In this document: positions 1-7,590 of the stretch, piece after piece | Layout of the letters: each line of letters opens with the position of its first letter | Position numbering within the stretch: position 1 is the stretch's first letter | Assembly (NCBI GenBank): GCA_031273455.1 | Contig: JAISRZ010000065.1 | Location: forward strand, 110,907 to 152,365 | Direction: 5' to 3' | Origin: Deltaproteobacteria bacterium | GTDB taxonomy: Bacteria; Desulfobacterota; Desulfarculia; Adiutricales; Adiutricaceae | Length of the DNA stretch: 41,459 nucleotides | Notes under the pieces: model-generated | Databases searched by the model: none | What the model was told of the DNA's origin: nothing | The model's input: only the letters and a program-made list of their open reading frames with translations | Translations under genes and position numbers: made by a program

Positions 1-19
1 ATAGTTTAATTAATTCAGG

Positions 20-25
20 TATAAT
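20..25 (+). promoter_or_regulatory. candidate -10 box for the Srf/Tag-like cluster
   Basis: A perfect TATAAT lies 46 bases before the ATG at 72. The -35 region would fall at the very edge of the window and cannot be judged. No gene lies between this site and the first gene, so it is a plausible start of transcription for the cluster. Confidence 0.35.
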
Positions 26-71
26 AAAGGACAAAAAGTCTGGCGAGACCTTGTCCTGGCTCTTAAGGGCC

Positions 72-968
72 ATGACTTCTCGCGTTTATTACCAAATAGG
101 TCAAAATATCGTGGTCGTGGGCTGGGGTTTAGGGGCCATGGTGAGCCTCCCGGTCATTAAGGAGGCCACGCCCGAGGAAGAGCCAGCTCCTAAAGCCGCC
201 AAAGCCCCGAAAAAGGTTAAACCGCCGCCTGAGCCCCAAGCCTTGAAAAAGGTTAAGGAGCCGAAGGCCCCTAAGCCGGTTAAAGTTAAGCCTTTGGTCC
301 CCCGAGAAGCCTTTAGGTGGGGAGTGTTTTTTCGGAAGACGGTCCTAGGTTTATTGGTCGGCCTTATCATTGGGGCCGGGCTTATTTACTTTCTTGAGCC
401 TAGGGTTTATTCGGCCACCTACACGGTGATGTTCGGACCCAGGTTAAACGCCGCCAAATTTGACGATAACGCGGCTTATTTAGCTGAGACCCGGCGGGAT
501 CTGGCCGTGGCCAAGAGCGACTTTCAGGCTAAACGGGCCTATTGCCTCATCTTCTCCCAAGAGGACGTTTTAGCCAAAGATTATAGCTACCTAGACGGTT
601 GCTGGGCTGATCCGGCTTTACGGTTTTTAAACGCCTACACCGGCGGTCCAGTCACCTTTAGTTTTTGTTTTAGCAAAGCCACTAACCTCGCGGAGTTCAC
701 GCTAACGAGCGAGGCTGGCCTTAGAGCTTGTAAAACCCGGGCCTCGGCCAATTACCTAAAAGATAACCTAGTGTTATCGGCGGAAGGCCCAGCCGTTTGC
801 GACGGAAAAGGAGGCGACGCTTTTCCCCGATATGATATCCAGTGCGCGTATGGCCCTAATGGCGCTGGGGCTTCGTGCGCTTTGGTCCAGTTTGATGAGT
901 TTAATTCAAAGTATCCCGCCGAATTCCGTATAAACCCCGAGGCTTCCGGAGCTAACGGCGGACAGTGA
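72..968 (+). CDS. single-pass membrane protein with periplasmic six-cysteine GCW domain
   Basis: I do not recognise a named family for the whole protein. The N-terminal half is a Lys/Pro/Ala-rich cytoplasmic stretch, followed by one membrane helix (LLVGLIIGAGLIYFL). The C-terminal half carries a domain beginning YLDGCW and holding six cysteines in the order GCW, FCF, RAC, AVC, IQC, SC. The same pattern ends both SrfA-like proteins of this cluster (3058-4215 and 18705-20216), so this looks like a SrfA-type C-terminal module on a different N-terminus. It presumably lies in the periplasm with disulfides. First gene of the cluster, 37 bases before the lipoprotein. The ATG at 72 was chosen; a TTG at 51 is also possible, and neither has a well-spaced ribosome site. 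Confidence 0.75.
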   Translation: MTSRVYYQIGQNIVVVGWGLGAMVSLPVIKEATPEEEPAPKAAKAPKKVKPPPEPQALKKVKEPKAPKPVKVKPLVPREAFRWGVFFRKTVLGLLVGLIIGAGLIYFLEPRVYSATYTVMFGPRLNAAKFDDNAAYLAETRRDLAVAKSDFQAKRAYCLIFSQEDVLAKDYSYLDGCWADPALRFLNAYTGGPVTFSFCFSKATNLAEFTLTSEAGLRACKTRASANYLKDNLVLSAEGPAVCDGKGGDAFPRYDIQCAYGPNGAGASCALVQFDEFNSKYPAEFRINPEASGANGGQ

Positions 969-1005
969 TTGTTGGTTGATGATTTTTATTCCAGGAGAAC
1001 CTAAG

Positions 1006-1791
1006 ATGTATTTAAAAATCTTTTCCCAGACTAGAAGCAAGATAGTCTGGACCTTGTCGTTTTTGGTGGCGGTTTCGCTTCTGTCCGGCTGCGCCGGTCA
1101 GAAATTGGGCAAGCAAACCGTTGTCGTCAAACACTATCCAGAGTGCTATCGTCCCATTGACGATTTGCGGCAAGCGGCTAAGAAAGTCAATCAAGCCACC
1201 GCGGCCGGGGCTATTTTAGGGGCTATCACTGGGGCCGCCGCGGGTTACATGGAATCGGGCAATAGGACTGGGGCCATAAAGGGCGCTGTGGCTGGGGGCC
1301 TCGCCGGGGCTGGTTTAGGTTACCTCATCTCCAGCGAAGTTCAGGCCATGAACCAGGCGGAAAGGTTTAGGACTTACTTACAGGTCATGGACCAAGACGT
1401 GGGCAACATGAAGCAAGCCGTGGCCGCGGCCAAGATCGCCAACGCGTGTTATAACAAGCAGTACAAGACTTTGGCTAAAAACTATAAGGCGGGCAAGATT
1501 CCTCAGGAAGAAATGAACGAGCGTCTTAATGAGATTAAAAACGGCTCTAATGACGCTTACACCATCTTAAGGAACTACTCGGATAATTCGATGACCGCCT
1601 CCCAGACCTACGACCAAGTCATCAACATGGAAAGGGAAAGGCCTGACAAGCCCTCGCCAGCTTATATCCGGCAAATTACCCAGAAAAAGTCCGCTCACGC
1701 GGTGCAGGTCAAGACCGCCAACACCACGGCTGACCAAATTATGGCTAATATGCAAAGATACGATGATGTCTCGAGGATTAACACCTACTAA
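1006..1791 (+). CDS. TagQ-like outer-membrane lipoprotein with glycine zipper
   Basis: A 261-residue lipoprotein. The signal peptide has a hydrophobic core ending in the lipobox LLSGC. After the mature N-terminus there is a short segment with PECYRPIDDLR, then a Gly/Ala-rich glycine-zipper helix pair (GAILGAITGAAAGY and GAVAGGLAGAGLGYL), and then a helical domain with a CYNKQY motif. This layout fits TagQ, the outer-membrane lipoprotein of the TagQRST envelope module of the type VI threonine-phosphorylation pathway. The match is from memory of the family and from the presence of TagR-, TagS- and TagT-like genes downstream. The start at 1006 is set by AGGAG at 993-997; an upstream ATG at 976 lacks such a site and would spoil the signal peptide. 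A terminator follows. Confidence 0.75.
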   Translation: MYLKIFSQTRSKIVWTLSFLVAVSLLSGCAGQKLGKQTVVVKHYPECYRPIDDLRQAAKKVNQATAAGAILGAITGAAAGYMESGNRTGAIKGAVAGGLAGAGLGYLISSEVQAMNQAERFRTYLQVMDQDVGNMKQAVAAAKIANACYNKQYKTLAKNYKAGKIPQEEMNERLNEIKNGSNDAYTILRNYSDNSMTASQTYDQVINMERERPDKPSPAYIRQITQKKSAHAVQVKTANTTADQIMANMQRYDDVSRINTY

Positions 1792-1818
1792 GGTCGCGTA
1801 GGATTAATCGGGGGTTTT

Positions 1819-1880
1819 GGCCAGGAAGAGGGTTAGGGTCAGCTCAAGACTCTCTTCCCCGGCCAGGGCCCTTTTTTTTT
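1819..1880 (+). terminator. intrinsic terminator after the TagQ-like gene
   Basis: An inverted repeat (GGCCAGGAAGAG paired with CTCTTCCCCGGCC, about 20-base loop) is followed by a run of nine T at 1872-1880. It lies 27 bases after the lipoprotein stop and could separate the first two genes from the rest, or attenuate read-through. Confidence 0.7.
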
Positions 1881-1935
1881 AAGGATCGCCTTTTGTTGAC
1901 GAAACCTAAGAGATGTCTTGGGTTTAAAGGTTTTT

Positions 1936-2994
1936 ATGGGTCAGGGAAGTCCAGTCGGAAAGCCTCCTAAACTAAAAAAACCCAAGGTCTATATTTTGGG
2001 GTTTTTCTTAGGCCTTTGTCTGGCTGGTCTAGGTTTCTGGCTTTTACACCATTTTTTCTATGTCCGGACGCTTTACCGGGCCCAGGTCCAATCAATCAAC
2101 GCCGAGGGACTCCAGTCCGACAGTCTGGACCTTTTAAAGTCGGACCGGGACTTTTACCAAAAAGCCCAGTCCGGGGATGTCTGTCCTTGGCCTAGGCCAA
2201 CGGATGAGGCCCCGTTTTTTCTTTTGGGCGAGCCAAAAGCGACCGCCGGGGCGGACAATAAGCCAGTGGCCGTTCGCCAAGAGGAAGCCCTGGCCAAGGT
2301 TAACCAAAACCTTTTGTTAGTCCGGGTTAAGACTTCCACCCCCAAAAAAACTAGCGCGCCTTCCCAAGGCCAGACATCCAAAGACGCCGCCCAACCCCCC
2401 CAAGGTCAGGGACAACCCGCCAAGAGCGAGGGGAACGAGCCGCCGCGAGAAAACTTAACTTTGCAAGGGGCGGGGTTTTACTGCGAGGGCGGTTTTATCG
2501 TCACCAGCCGGTCTTTAGTGGAGTCTTTGGCCCCCAACGAAACCCTAGAGGTTTTTCGCCCGGGCGTAAAAACGCCGTTTAAAGCCACGGTTCTAACGGT
2601 TAGCCAACCCGAGTCATTAAGCGACTACGCTTTGTTAAGCTTAACCGATGACTCTAACCCGCCTTTAGGGCTTACGATAACTAGCGAGATTAACCCCGAG
2701 GGCCGGGTCATGGCTTTGGGGTTCGCGGATTTTAAGCCCAAGGCCGACTTAGACCCCAAGCCCATTAACGCTTTGGGCCGGGTTAGCTCCCTTGAGTCCG
2801 ACCGGGACATACCCATTATTGGCTTGACGGCTGAGGTGGACTTAGGTTACCTGGGAGGGCCTTTAATCAACCAAAAGTCCCAAGTGGTGGGGTTTTTAGC
2901 CCGGGTCGTTTTGGACCAAAAGGGCCGAGAGATACGGGTGGCTTTGGGGGCGCGGGATTTGCGGGCCTTTTTAGAGGCGACTAAGACGCCCTAA
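1936..2994 (+). CDS. membrane-anchored trypsin-fold protein with lost active site (pseudoprotease)
   Basis: A 352-residue paralogue of the protease at 17427-18692. It has a short cytoplasmic N-terminus starting MGQ, one membrane helix (ILGFFLGLCLAGLGFWLL), an FYVRTLYRAQV juxtamembrane segment like the FYNKALYRAEA of its paralogue, a low-complexity Gln/Pro/Lys linker, and an S1C/trypsin-like domain from about residue 165. Aligning the motifs, the catalytic His position reads TSRSLV (Ser193), Asp230 (SDYALL) is retained, and the nucleophile position reads DLGYLGGPL (Leu306 instead of Ser). It should therefore not cleave peptides, and may bind substrate or regulate its partner. It precedes a SrfA-like gene, as the active paralogue does. 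The ATG at 1936 has AAAGG five bases upstream; a TTG at 1918 is less likely. Confidence 0.8.
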   Translation: MGQGSPVGKPPKLKKPKVYILGFFLGLCLAGLGFWLLHHFFYVRTLYRAQVQSINAEGLQSDSLDLLKSDRDFYQKAQSGDVCPWPRPTDEAPFFLLGEPKATAGADNKPVAVRQEEALAKVNQNLLLVRVKTSTPKKTSAPSQGQTSKDAAQPPQGQGQPAKSEGNEPPRENLTLQGAGFYCEGGFIVTSRSLVESLAPNETLEVFRPGVKTPFKATVLTVSQPESLSDYALLSLTDDSNPPLGLTITSEINPEGRVMALGFADFKPKADLDPKPINALGRVSSLESDRDIPIIGLTAEVDLGYLGGPLINQKSQVVGFLARVVLDQKGREIRVALGARDLRAFLEATKTP

Positions 2995-3057
2995 ATGGGT
3001 CGGCTGGAGTCCCGGGCGGCCCTTCGCGGCTAAAATTCTGGGAGATAAGGGTGGTTC

Positions 3058-4215
3058 ATGGTTAAAAGGCTGATAACCTCTTCGAACATGCTGGAATGTC
3101 ATCTGGACACCTTTGAGGGGGTGGAGATGATTTCCCGGTATAATCTTTTTTATCGGTTGATTTCCGATGAGCTGTCCGAGGATAAGGCCCAGATCTTCGC
3201 TGAGCCCATTAAAGACTTGGACCACAACCAGGTTAACTGGTATTCCGGCTTAAACGGCGAAATAAGGTCCTATAATGGTTTATCCGATCATGATAAGCGT
3301 TACGCTAAGGATATCATCGCCGAACGGGCCATGGATTTGGACGCCTTATCCAAGCGCTTTTTAGCCTCAAACTCCCGGGACCGCCGTTTGGCTGGCGAGC
3401 TGTTGGCCAAGATCTTAGAGCGCCCAAGCCAACTAGCGATTTTCCTGGTTGGCGACCGACCGGTGGTGGCCGGTTGGGGGGTGATCTCTTCTCGGCAAGA
3501 CACTTTAGCCGATGAGACGACCATCTCCAATATTTTACGGGAAAAGCTGGCCGAAAAAGCGGCCCCGCCCCCAGAGCCGGAACCGGTTCCAGCGCCCCCT
3601 AGCCCGGCCCCGTTAAAAGAGCCGGTCCCACCGCCGCCGCCGCCGGAAGTTATTCCCCCGAAAAAGGGTTGGCCCTATTTCTGGCCCGTGACCTTAACCA
3701 CCTTGGCCCTTTTACTGGCGGCTCTTATATGGATCTTCTGGTGGACGGAGGCGCCCATGCTCATTCCCTTGGATCCTGAGCCCATCCCGGAGGTGGTCGA
3801 GAAACGGGAGCTGGTTATCCCGGAAGAGGCCGCCAAAAGCGGGGATTTTTCTTTCTTGGAGGGTTGCTGGGTTTCCACTTCAGAGTCTTTGGTCAACAGC
3901 GACACTGGTCTTCCGATTATGGTGAAATACTGCTTCGATAAGTCCGGTCAGGGCGCGGTCACCTTGGATGAGACGGACGCGAACGGGGTCTTCACCCAAT
4001 CTTGCGTTGGTCAGGCGGACACCGTTTATAAAGATGGCGCCCTCATAATCGCCGAGAAGATCGAAAAAACTTGCCCGGGTAACCGAACTTATGAGCTGGC
4101 TATTTTGACCTGTAAACCCAGCGACAAAGATGGCGATGGTTTGAGAAAAGTTTCTTGCGTCATCTTCCAAGATAGTATTGGCGAGGATGTTGAGACGGAT
4201 TTCCACCGTCTGTAG
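3058..4215 (+). CDS. SrfA-like membrane protein (copy 1)
   Basis: 385 residues. Residues 1-145 form a cytoplasmic domain that aligns closely with the protein at 18705 (shared HxDTxxGVEMISRY, WY, RxLAGEL, VGxRPVV). From memory it resembles the N-terminal domain of Salmonella SrfA, including the conserved VGG/DxPVVxxWG ending. A Pro/Glu-rich linker (residues 170-200) leads to one membrane helix (WPVTLTTLALLLAALIWIFW). The periplasmic C-terminal domain starts FLEGCW and has six cysteines. SrfA of the SrfABC set is a named virulence-associated family of unclear biochemistry; here a structural or adaptor role across the inner membrane is inferred. AAGGG stands before the ATG. It follows the pseudoprotease by 63 bases and precedes srfB. 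Confidence 0.78.
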   Translation: MVKRLITSSNMLECHLDTFEGVEMISRYNLFYRLISDELSEDKAQIFAEPIKDLDHNQVNWYSGLNGEIRSYNGLSDHDKRYAKDIIAERAMDLDALSKRFLASNSRDRRLAGELLAKILERPSQLAIFLVGDRPVVAGWGVISSRQDTLADETTISNILREKLAEKAAPPPEPEPVPAPPSPAPLKEPVPPPPPPEVIPPKKGWPYFWPVTLTTLALLLAALIWIFWWTEAPMLIPLDPEPIPEVVEKRELVIPEEAAKSGDFSFLEGCWVSTSESLVNSDTGLPIMVKYCFDKSGQGAVTLDETDANGVFTQSCVGQADTVYKDGALIIAEKIEKTCPGNRTYELAILTCKPSDKDGDGLRKVSCVIFQDSIGEDVETDFHRL

Positions 4216-4324
4216 CGCGAGGTGGATTTCTCTATAGGGCTTAAAACGCCCGAAAAAGGGTCTCCTTGGCCCTTAAACGCCCCAAAGGTCTAAAGCCAAG
4301 TGGTTTTGGTTTATCGCCTCGCCC

Positions 4325-4344
4325 CGGGCTTATTGGCCCGTTTT
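4325..4344 (+). terminator. weak hairpin with short T tract before srfB
   Basis: CGGGC-TTATTG-GCCCG is followed by TTTT, in the 156-base gap between the first SrfA-like gene and srfB. The stem has only five pairs, so it may attenuate rather than terminate, or be chance. Confidence 0.3.
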
Positions 4345-4371
4345 ACCTAATAGGCTCCAAAGGTTGATTGA

Positions 4372-7300
4372 ATGAAGCGAAACAAGAGCTATAGCGTCAT
4401 CGCTGGCGCGGCCCTCCAGTTTATTGACTACGATATCGATCTCTCCGTCCCCTTTGGCCGGGGGGATAAACCTTTGGCCAAAGCTAGAGCCGCTTTCCAC
4501 GTGGGCAAAAACGCCGGCTCGGAACTGGAAAACGTTCTCATTCCCCTAAAGGAGCGGGAGGATGAGCCCGGGGTCTACGCGGACCGTTTAAAAGACCAGA
4601 ACTTGCCTTTGCATTTTGAGATTGAGTATTTAAAAGCCTTTGAGTGCTTAGAGGGTCAGTGGCTACCCATTCCTTTTCTGGTGGAGACCGGCCAGTGGGA
4701 CGACCATCAGCCGCGTTACGGTTATGGCCCCACCGACTGGGCTCGGGCTTACTTAACTCGATTAGGCTCGGAAGGTAGTTTACGGTACCGCTTGACCATC
4801 GTTTTTGATCCCCAAGTCGAGGCTGGCGATGGCAATATCCCGGTGGATGGGGGTTTGTTTATTTATCACGCCTTATCCGAGTCGGACGTGGCGGGCAACG
4901 CCTTTTTTAGCTTAGCCTCTCACGAGCGGGACAACTCTTGGTTTATTGATAGTCTGCCGTGGGTTAAAGAGGCCATTAAGAAAGTCTGTGAGCGCCATCG
5001 CTTAAAATACCCCCGGAAAATCATCTCGCGGCCAGCGGACGACTTTCCCGAGTACGCCTTGGACGGGCCGACCATCGCCACCGAGTACATGGCCGTTTAT
5101 GAGACCTTTTTGTGGACCATTGAGAACTCCAAAGTCTTAAACCCCATCCGGGTCATTAACCCTCGCCGGGTTAAACCCATTGACGTGGATCTGGTTATCG
5201 ACATCGGTAACTCCCGCTTAACTGGTGTCTTAGTGGAAACGGTCCCCCAAAGGGCCACTAGGCTAACTGATTGCTACACTTTGCAAGTTCGGGATCTTTC
5301 CTCCCCAGCCCACTCTTACTGCGAGCCCTTTGAGACCCGCGTGGAGTTCGCCGAGCCTTATTTTGGCCCAGTGGAGCTTTCTTTAAGGTCCAGGCAGCAT
5401 AGCGATAGCTTTATCTGGCCTTCCACCGTGCGCTTAGGCCCGGAGGCCACCCGCTTGGGGGCCAATTCCCGGGAGGAGATGGGGCCCACGGGCATGTCCA
5501 GCCCTAAACGCTACCTTTGGGACACCAAGCAAAGGGAGTTGGAATGGCATTTAAACAACTTCTACGAGCGTCATCGGCCCGTGGAGGAGCCCGCCGTGGG
5601 CCGCGGCTCGTTTTTAATGAGCGTCAACACCGCTGGGGTTCCTTTATCCGTGGCCCGAGCCAGCGAACCCGGGTCTGGGCCGCGCACGCCCATTCCAGCG
5701 GCCATTAAGGCTGGGTACACTAAAGACGATGACATCGCCGCCTTTGAGGCTCGCTATAGCCGTAGCTCGGTGATGATGTTTCTACTAAGCGAGATCATCG
5801 CCCAGGCCTTGTCTTGCGTCAATAACCCGGTGGTTCGGGACAATCGGGAGCATCCAGACACCCCCCGAAGGCTTCAGCGGATCATTATGACCGTGCCCAC
5901 GGCCATGCCCTTAGCCGAGCAGAACATTTTTAAGACCTGGGCTTACTTAGCCGTGGAAACGGTTTGGTCATCTTTAAAGTGGGACGATTACTTTAGCCCG
6001 GCCTTTCTTATGGGGCCGAAAACCGGCGAGGAGGATTTCCGGCAAAGCCCGCAAGTCCGTTGCGATTGGGACGAGGCCACTTGCACCCAGATAGTCTGGC
6101 TTTATAACGAGCTCTTCGATAAGTTCCACAATAACGCCCTGGAGCTTTTTGATCTTTTAGGCCGTCAGCGCCCCACGCCCAGCCCCCCAGGCTCCAAAGC
6201 GGGCGAAGGCCCTTTAGCTAGCTCACTAAGGATCGCCAGCGTGGACATTGGCGGCGGGACCTCGGACCTGTCCGTGACCACCTACTATATCCATAACCCG
6301 GGCCAAAGCTCACCTTTGATTAAACCGACCCAAAATTTTCGGGACGGCTTTAACGTGGCCGGCGACGATATCATGCGGAAGGTCATCGTCACCCAGTTTA
6401 TTCGCAAGCTAGCCCAGGCGGCCACTGACCATGGGGTCAAGGACGCGGAAAGTTTACTGACCACTCTGTTTAAGGACACCGCGAGGATGGGGGCGGTGGC
6501 CGGCAGTCGCTCCAGCGATCAGCTACGGGGCCAGTTTGTGGCTCAAGTGGCCGCCCCAGTGGCTTTGCGCGTTTTAAAGCGTTATGAGAAAACCGACTTC
6601 ACGGGCGAGGACTTTCTGTTTGAGGTCAAAGTTAGCGAGACTTTGGAGTTAACCGAAGGCGAGCCCTCGGGTTGGCTGACCCAGATCCTCCGTTACGTGG
6701 AGGAGCCTTTGCGGAACGCTGGTTGGGCCAGTTTTGATTTATTGGATTTTTCTTTCACTGTGGACGCCCGGGACGTGGACGCGGACGTCAACTTGGTCAT
6801 GGGCAAGATCTTAACGGACATGGGCGAGATCATTAAGCTTTACGATTGCGATATCTTGATCTTAACCGGTCGGCCATCTTGCTGGCCAGCCATTGTCCGG
6901 GCCCCCTACGAGCGGATTTCTTTGCCCGTGGACCGGATAACCCATATGCACCGGTATAGGGTTAGCGCCGCTTACCCCTTTGTCACCCATGGCCGCATTG
7001 AGGACCCTAAAACCACGGTGGTGGTTGGGGCCATTATCTGCGCTTTGGCCGAGGGCTCACTAGAGGGCATCACCATTGACACCTCTAGTTTCGTGCCCCA
7101 GCCCATTAACCGGTTCATTGGCATGTTGGACGCCCATGGCCGCTTATCCGACGATCATGTCTGGTTTAGCGGTTTTGATTTGGACGGGGGCCAAGAGATA
7201 GAGTCCACTAGGGAAATAGATTTTAACGCCCCAGTGCCCATTGGCTTTCGGCAGCTGAACTGCTCTAGGTGGACCACCACCCGGTTGTATAGCCTAGATT

Positions 7301-7557
7301 ATCGCTCCCCCGAGGCCCAGAAGCGGGCGGTGGGGCGGTTACCTTACAAGGTGACGGTGGAGTTCACCATGGCCGAGCGGGAGGACGAGGAGGAGATTAG
7401 GCGTCCTTCGCCCATTATCAAACGCACTGAAGGGACTTTAAAAGTCATTTCCGTATCCGATCGCGGTGGCCAAGGCTTAGCCCCGGGCACGGTGGTCATA
7501 AGGCTCCAGACTTTACGCGACGATAGCGGTTACTGGCTGGACACGGGAACCCTTTAA
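4372..7557 (+). CDS. srfB: SrfB-family protein, predicted actin/HSP70-like ATPase
   Basis: A 1061-residue protein of the SrfB 'virulence factor' family, matching the usual length of about 1000. Two phosphate-binding signatures of the actin/HSP70 fold are visible: DIGNSRLTG at about residue 277 and DIGGGTSDLSV at about residue 625. ILTGRPSCWPAI near residue 830 would suit the adenosine-side motif. There is no signal peptide or membrane helix, so it is cytoplasmic. The biochemical role of SrfB is not established; ATP-driven assembly or chaperone-like work with SrfC is inferred. The ATG has AAAGGTTGA upstream. The following genes to 17261 are spaced 33, 15, 28, 16, 26 and -8 bases apart, so they form one operon. 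Confidence 0.88.
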   Translation: MKRNKSYSVIAGAALQFIDYDIDLSVPFGRGDKPLAKARAAFHVGKNAGSELENVLIPLKEREDEPGVYADRLKDQNLPLHFEIEYLKAFECLEGQWLPIPFLVETGQWDDHQPRYGYGPTDWARAYLTRLGSEGSLRYRLTIVFDPQVEAGDGNIPVDGGLFIYHALSESDVAGNAFFSLASHERDNSWFIDSLPWVKEAIKKVCERHRLKYPRKIISRPADDFPEYALDGPTIATEYMAVYETFLWTIENSKVLNPIRVINPRRVKPIDVDLVIDIGNSRLTGVLVETVPQRATRLTDCYTLQVRDLSSPAHSYCEPFETRVEFAEPYFGPVELSLRSRQHSDSFIWPSTVRLGPEATRLGANSREEMGPTGMSSPKRYLWDTKQRELEWHLNNFYERHRPVEEPAVGRGSFLMSVNTAGVPLSVARASEPGSGPRTPIPAAIKAGYTKDDDIAAFEARYSRSSVMMFLLSEIIAQALSCVNNPVVRDNREHPDTPRRLQRIIMTVPTAMPLAEQNIFKTWAYLAVETVWSSLKWDDYFSPAFLMGPKTGEEDFRQSPQVRCDWDEATCTQIVWLYNELFDKFHNNALELFDLLGRQRPTPSPPGSKAGEGPLASSLRIASVDIGGGTSDLSVTTYYIHNPGQSSPLIKPTQNFRDGFNVAGDDIMRKVIVTQFIRKLAQAATDHGVKDAESLLTTLFKDTARMGAVAGSRSSDQLRGQFVAQVAAPVALRVLKRYEKTDFTGEDFLFEVKVSETLELTEGEPSGWLTQILRYVEEPLRNAGWASFDLLDFSFTVDARDVDADVNLVMGKILTDMGEIIKLYDCDILILTGRPSCWPAIVRAPYERISLPVDRITHMHRYRVSAAYPFVTHGRIEDPKTTVVVGAIICALAEGSLEGITIDTSSFVPQPINRFIGMLDAHGRLSDDHVWFSGFDLDGGQEIESTREIDFNAPVPIGFRQLNCSRWTTTRLYSLDYRSPEAQKRAVGRLPYKVTVEFTMAEREDEEEIRRPSPIIKRTEGTLKVISVSDRGGQGLAPGTVVIRLQTLRDDSGYWLDTGTL

Positions 7558-7590
7558 ACCATATGACCTTAAAGAAAGGTTTAAGCTTTT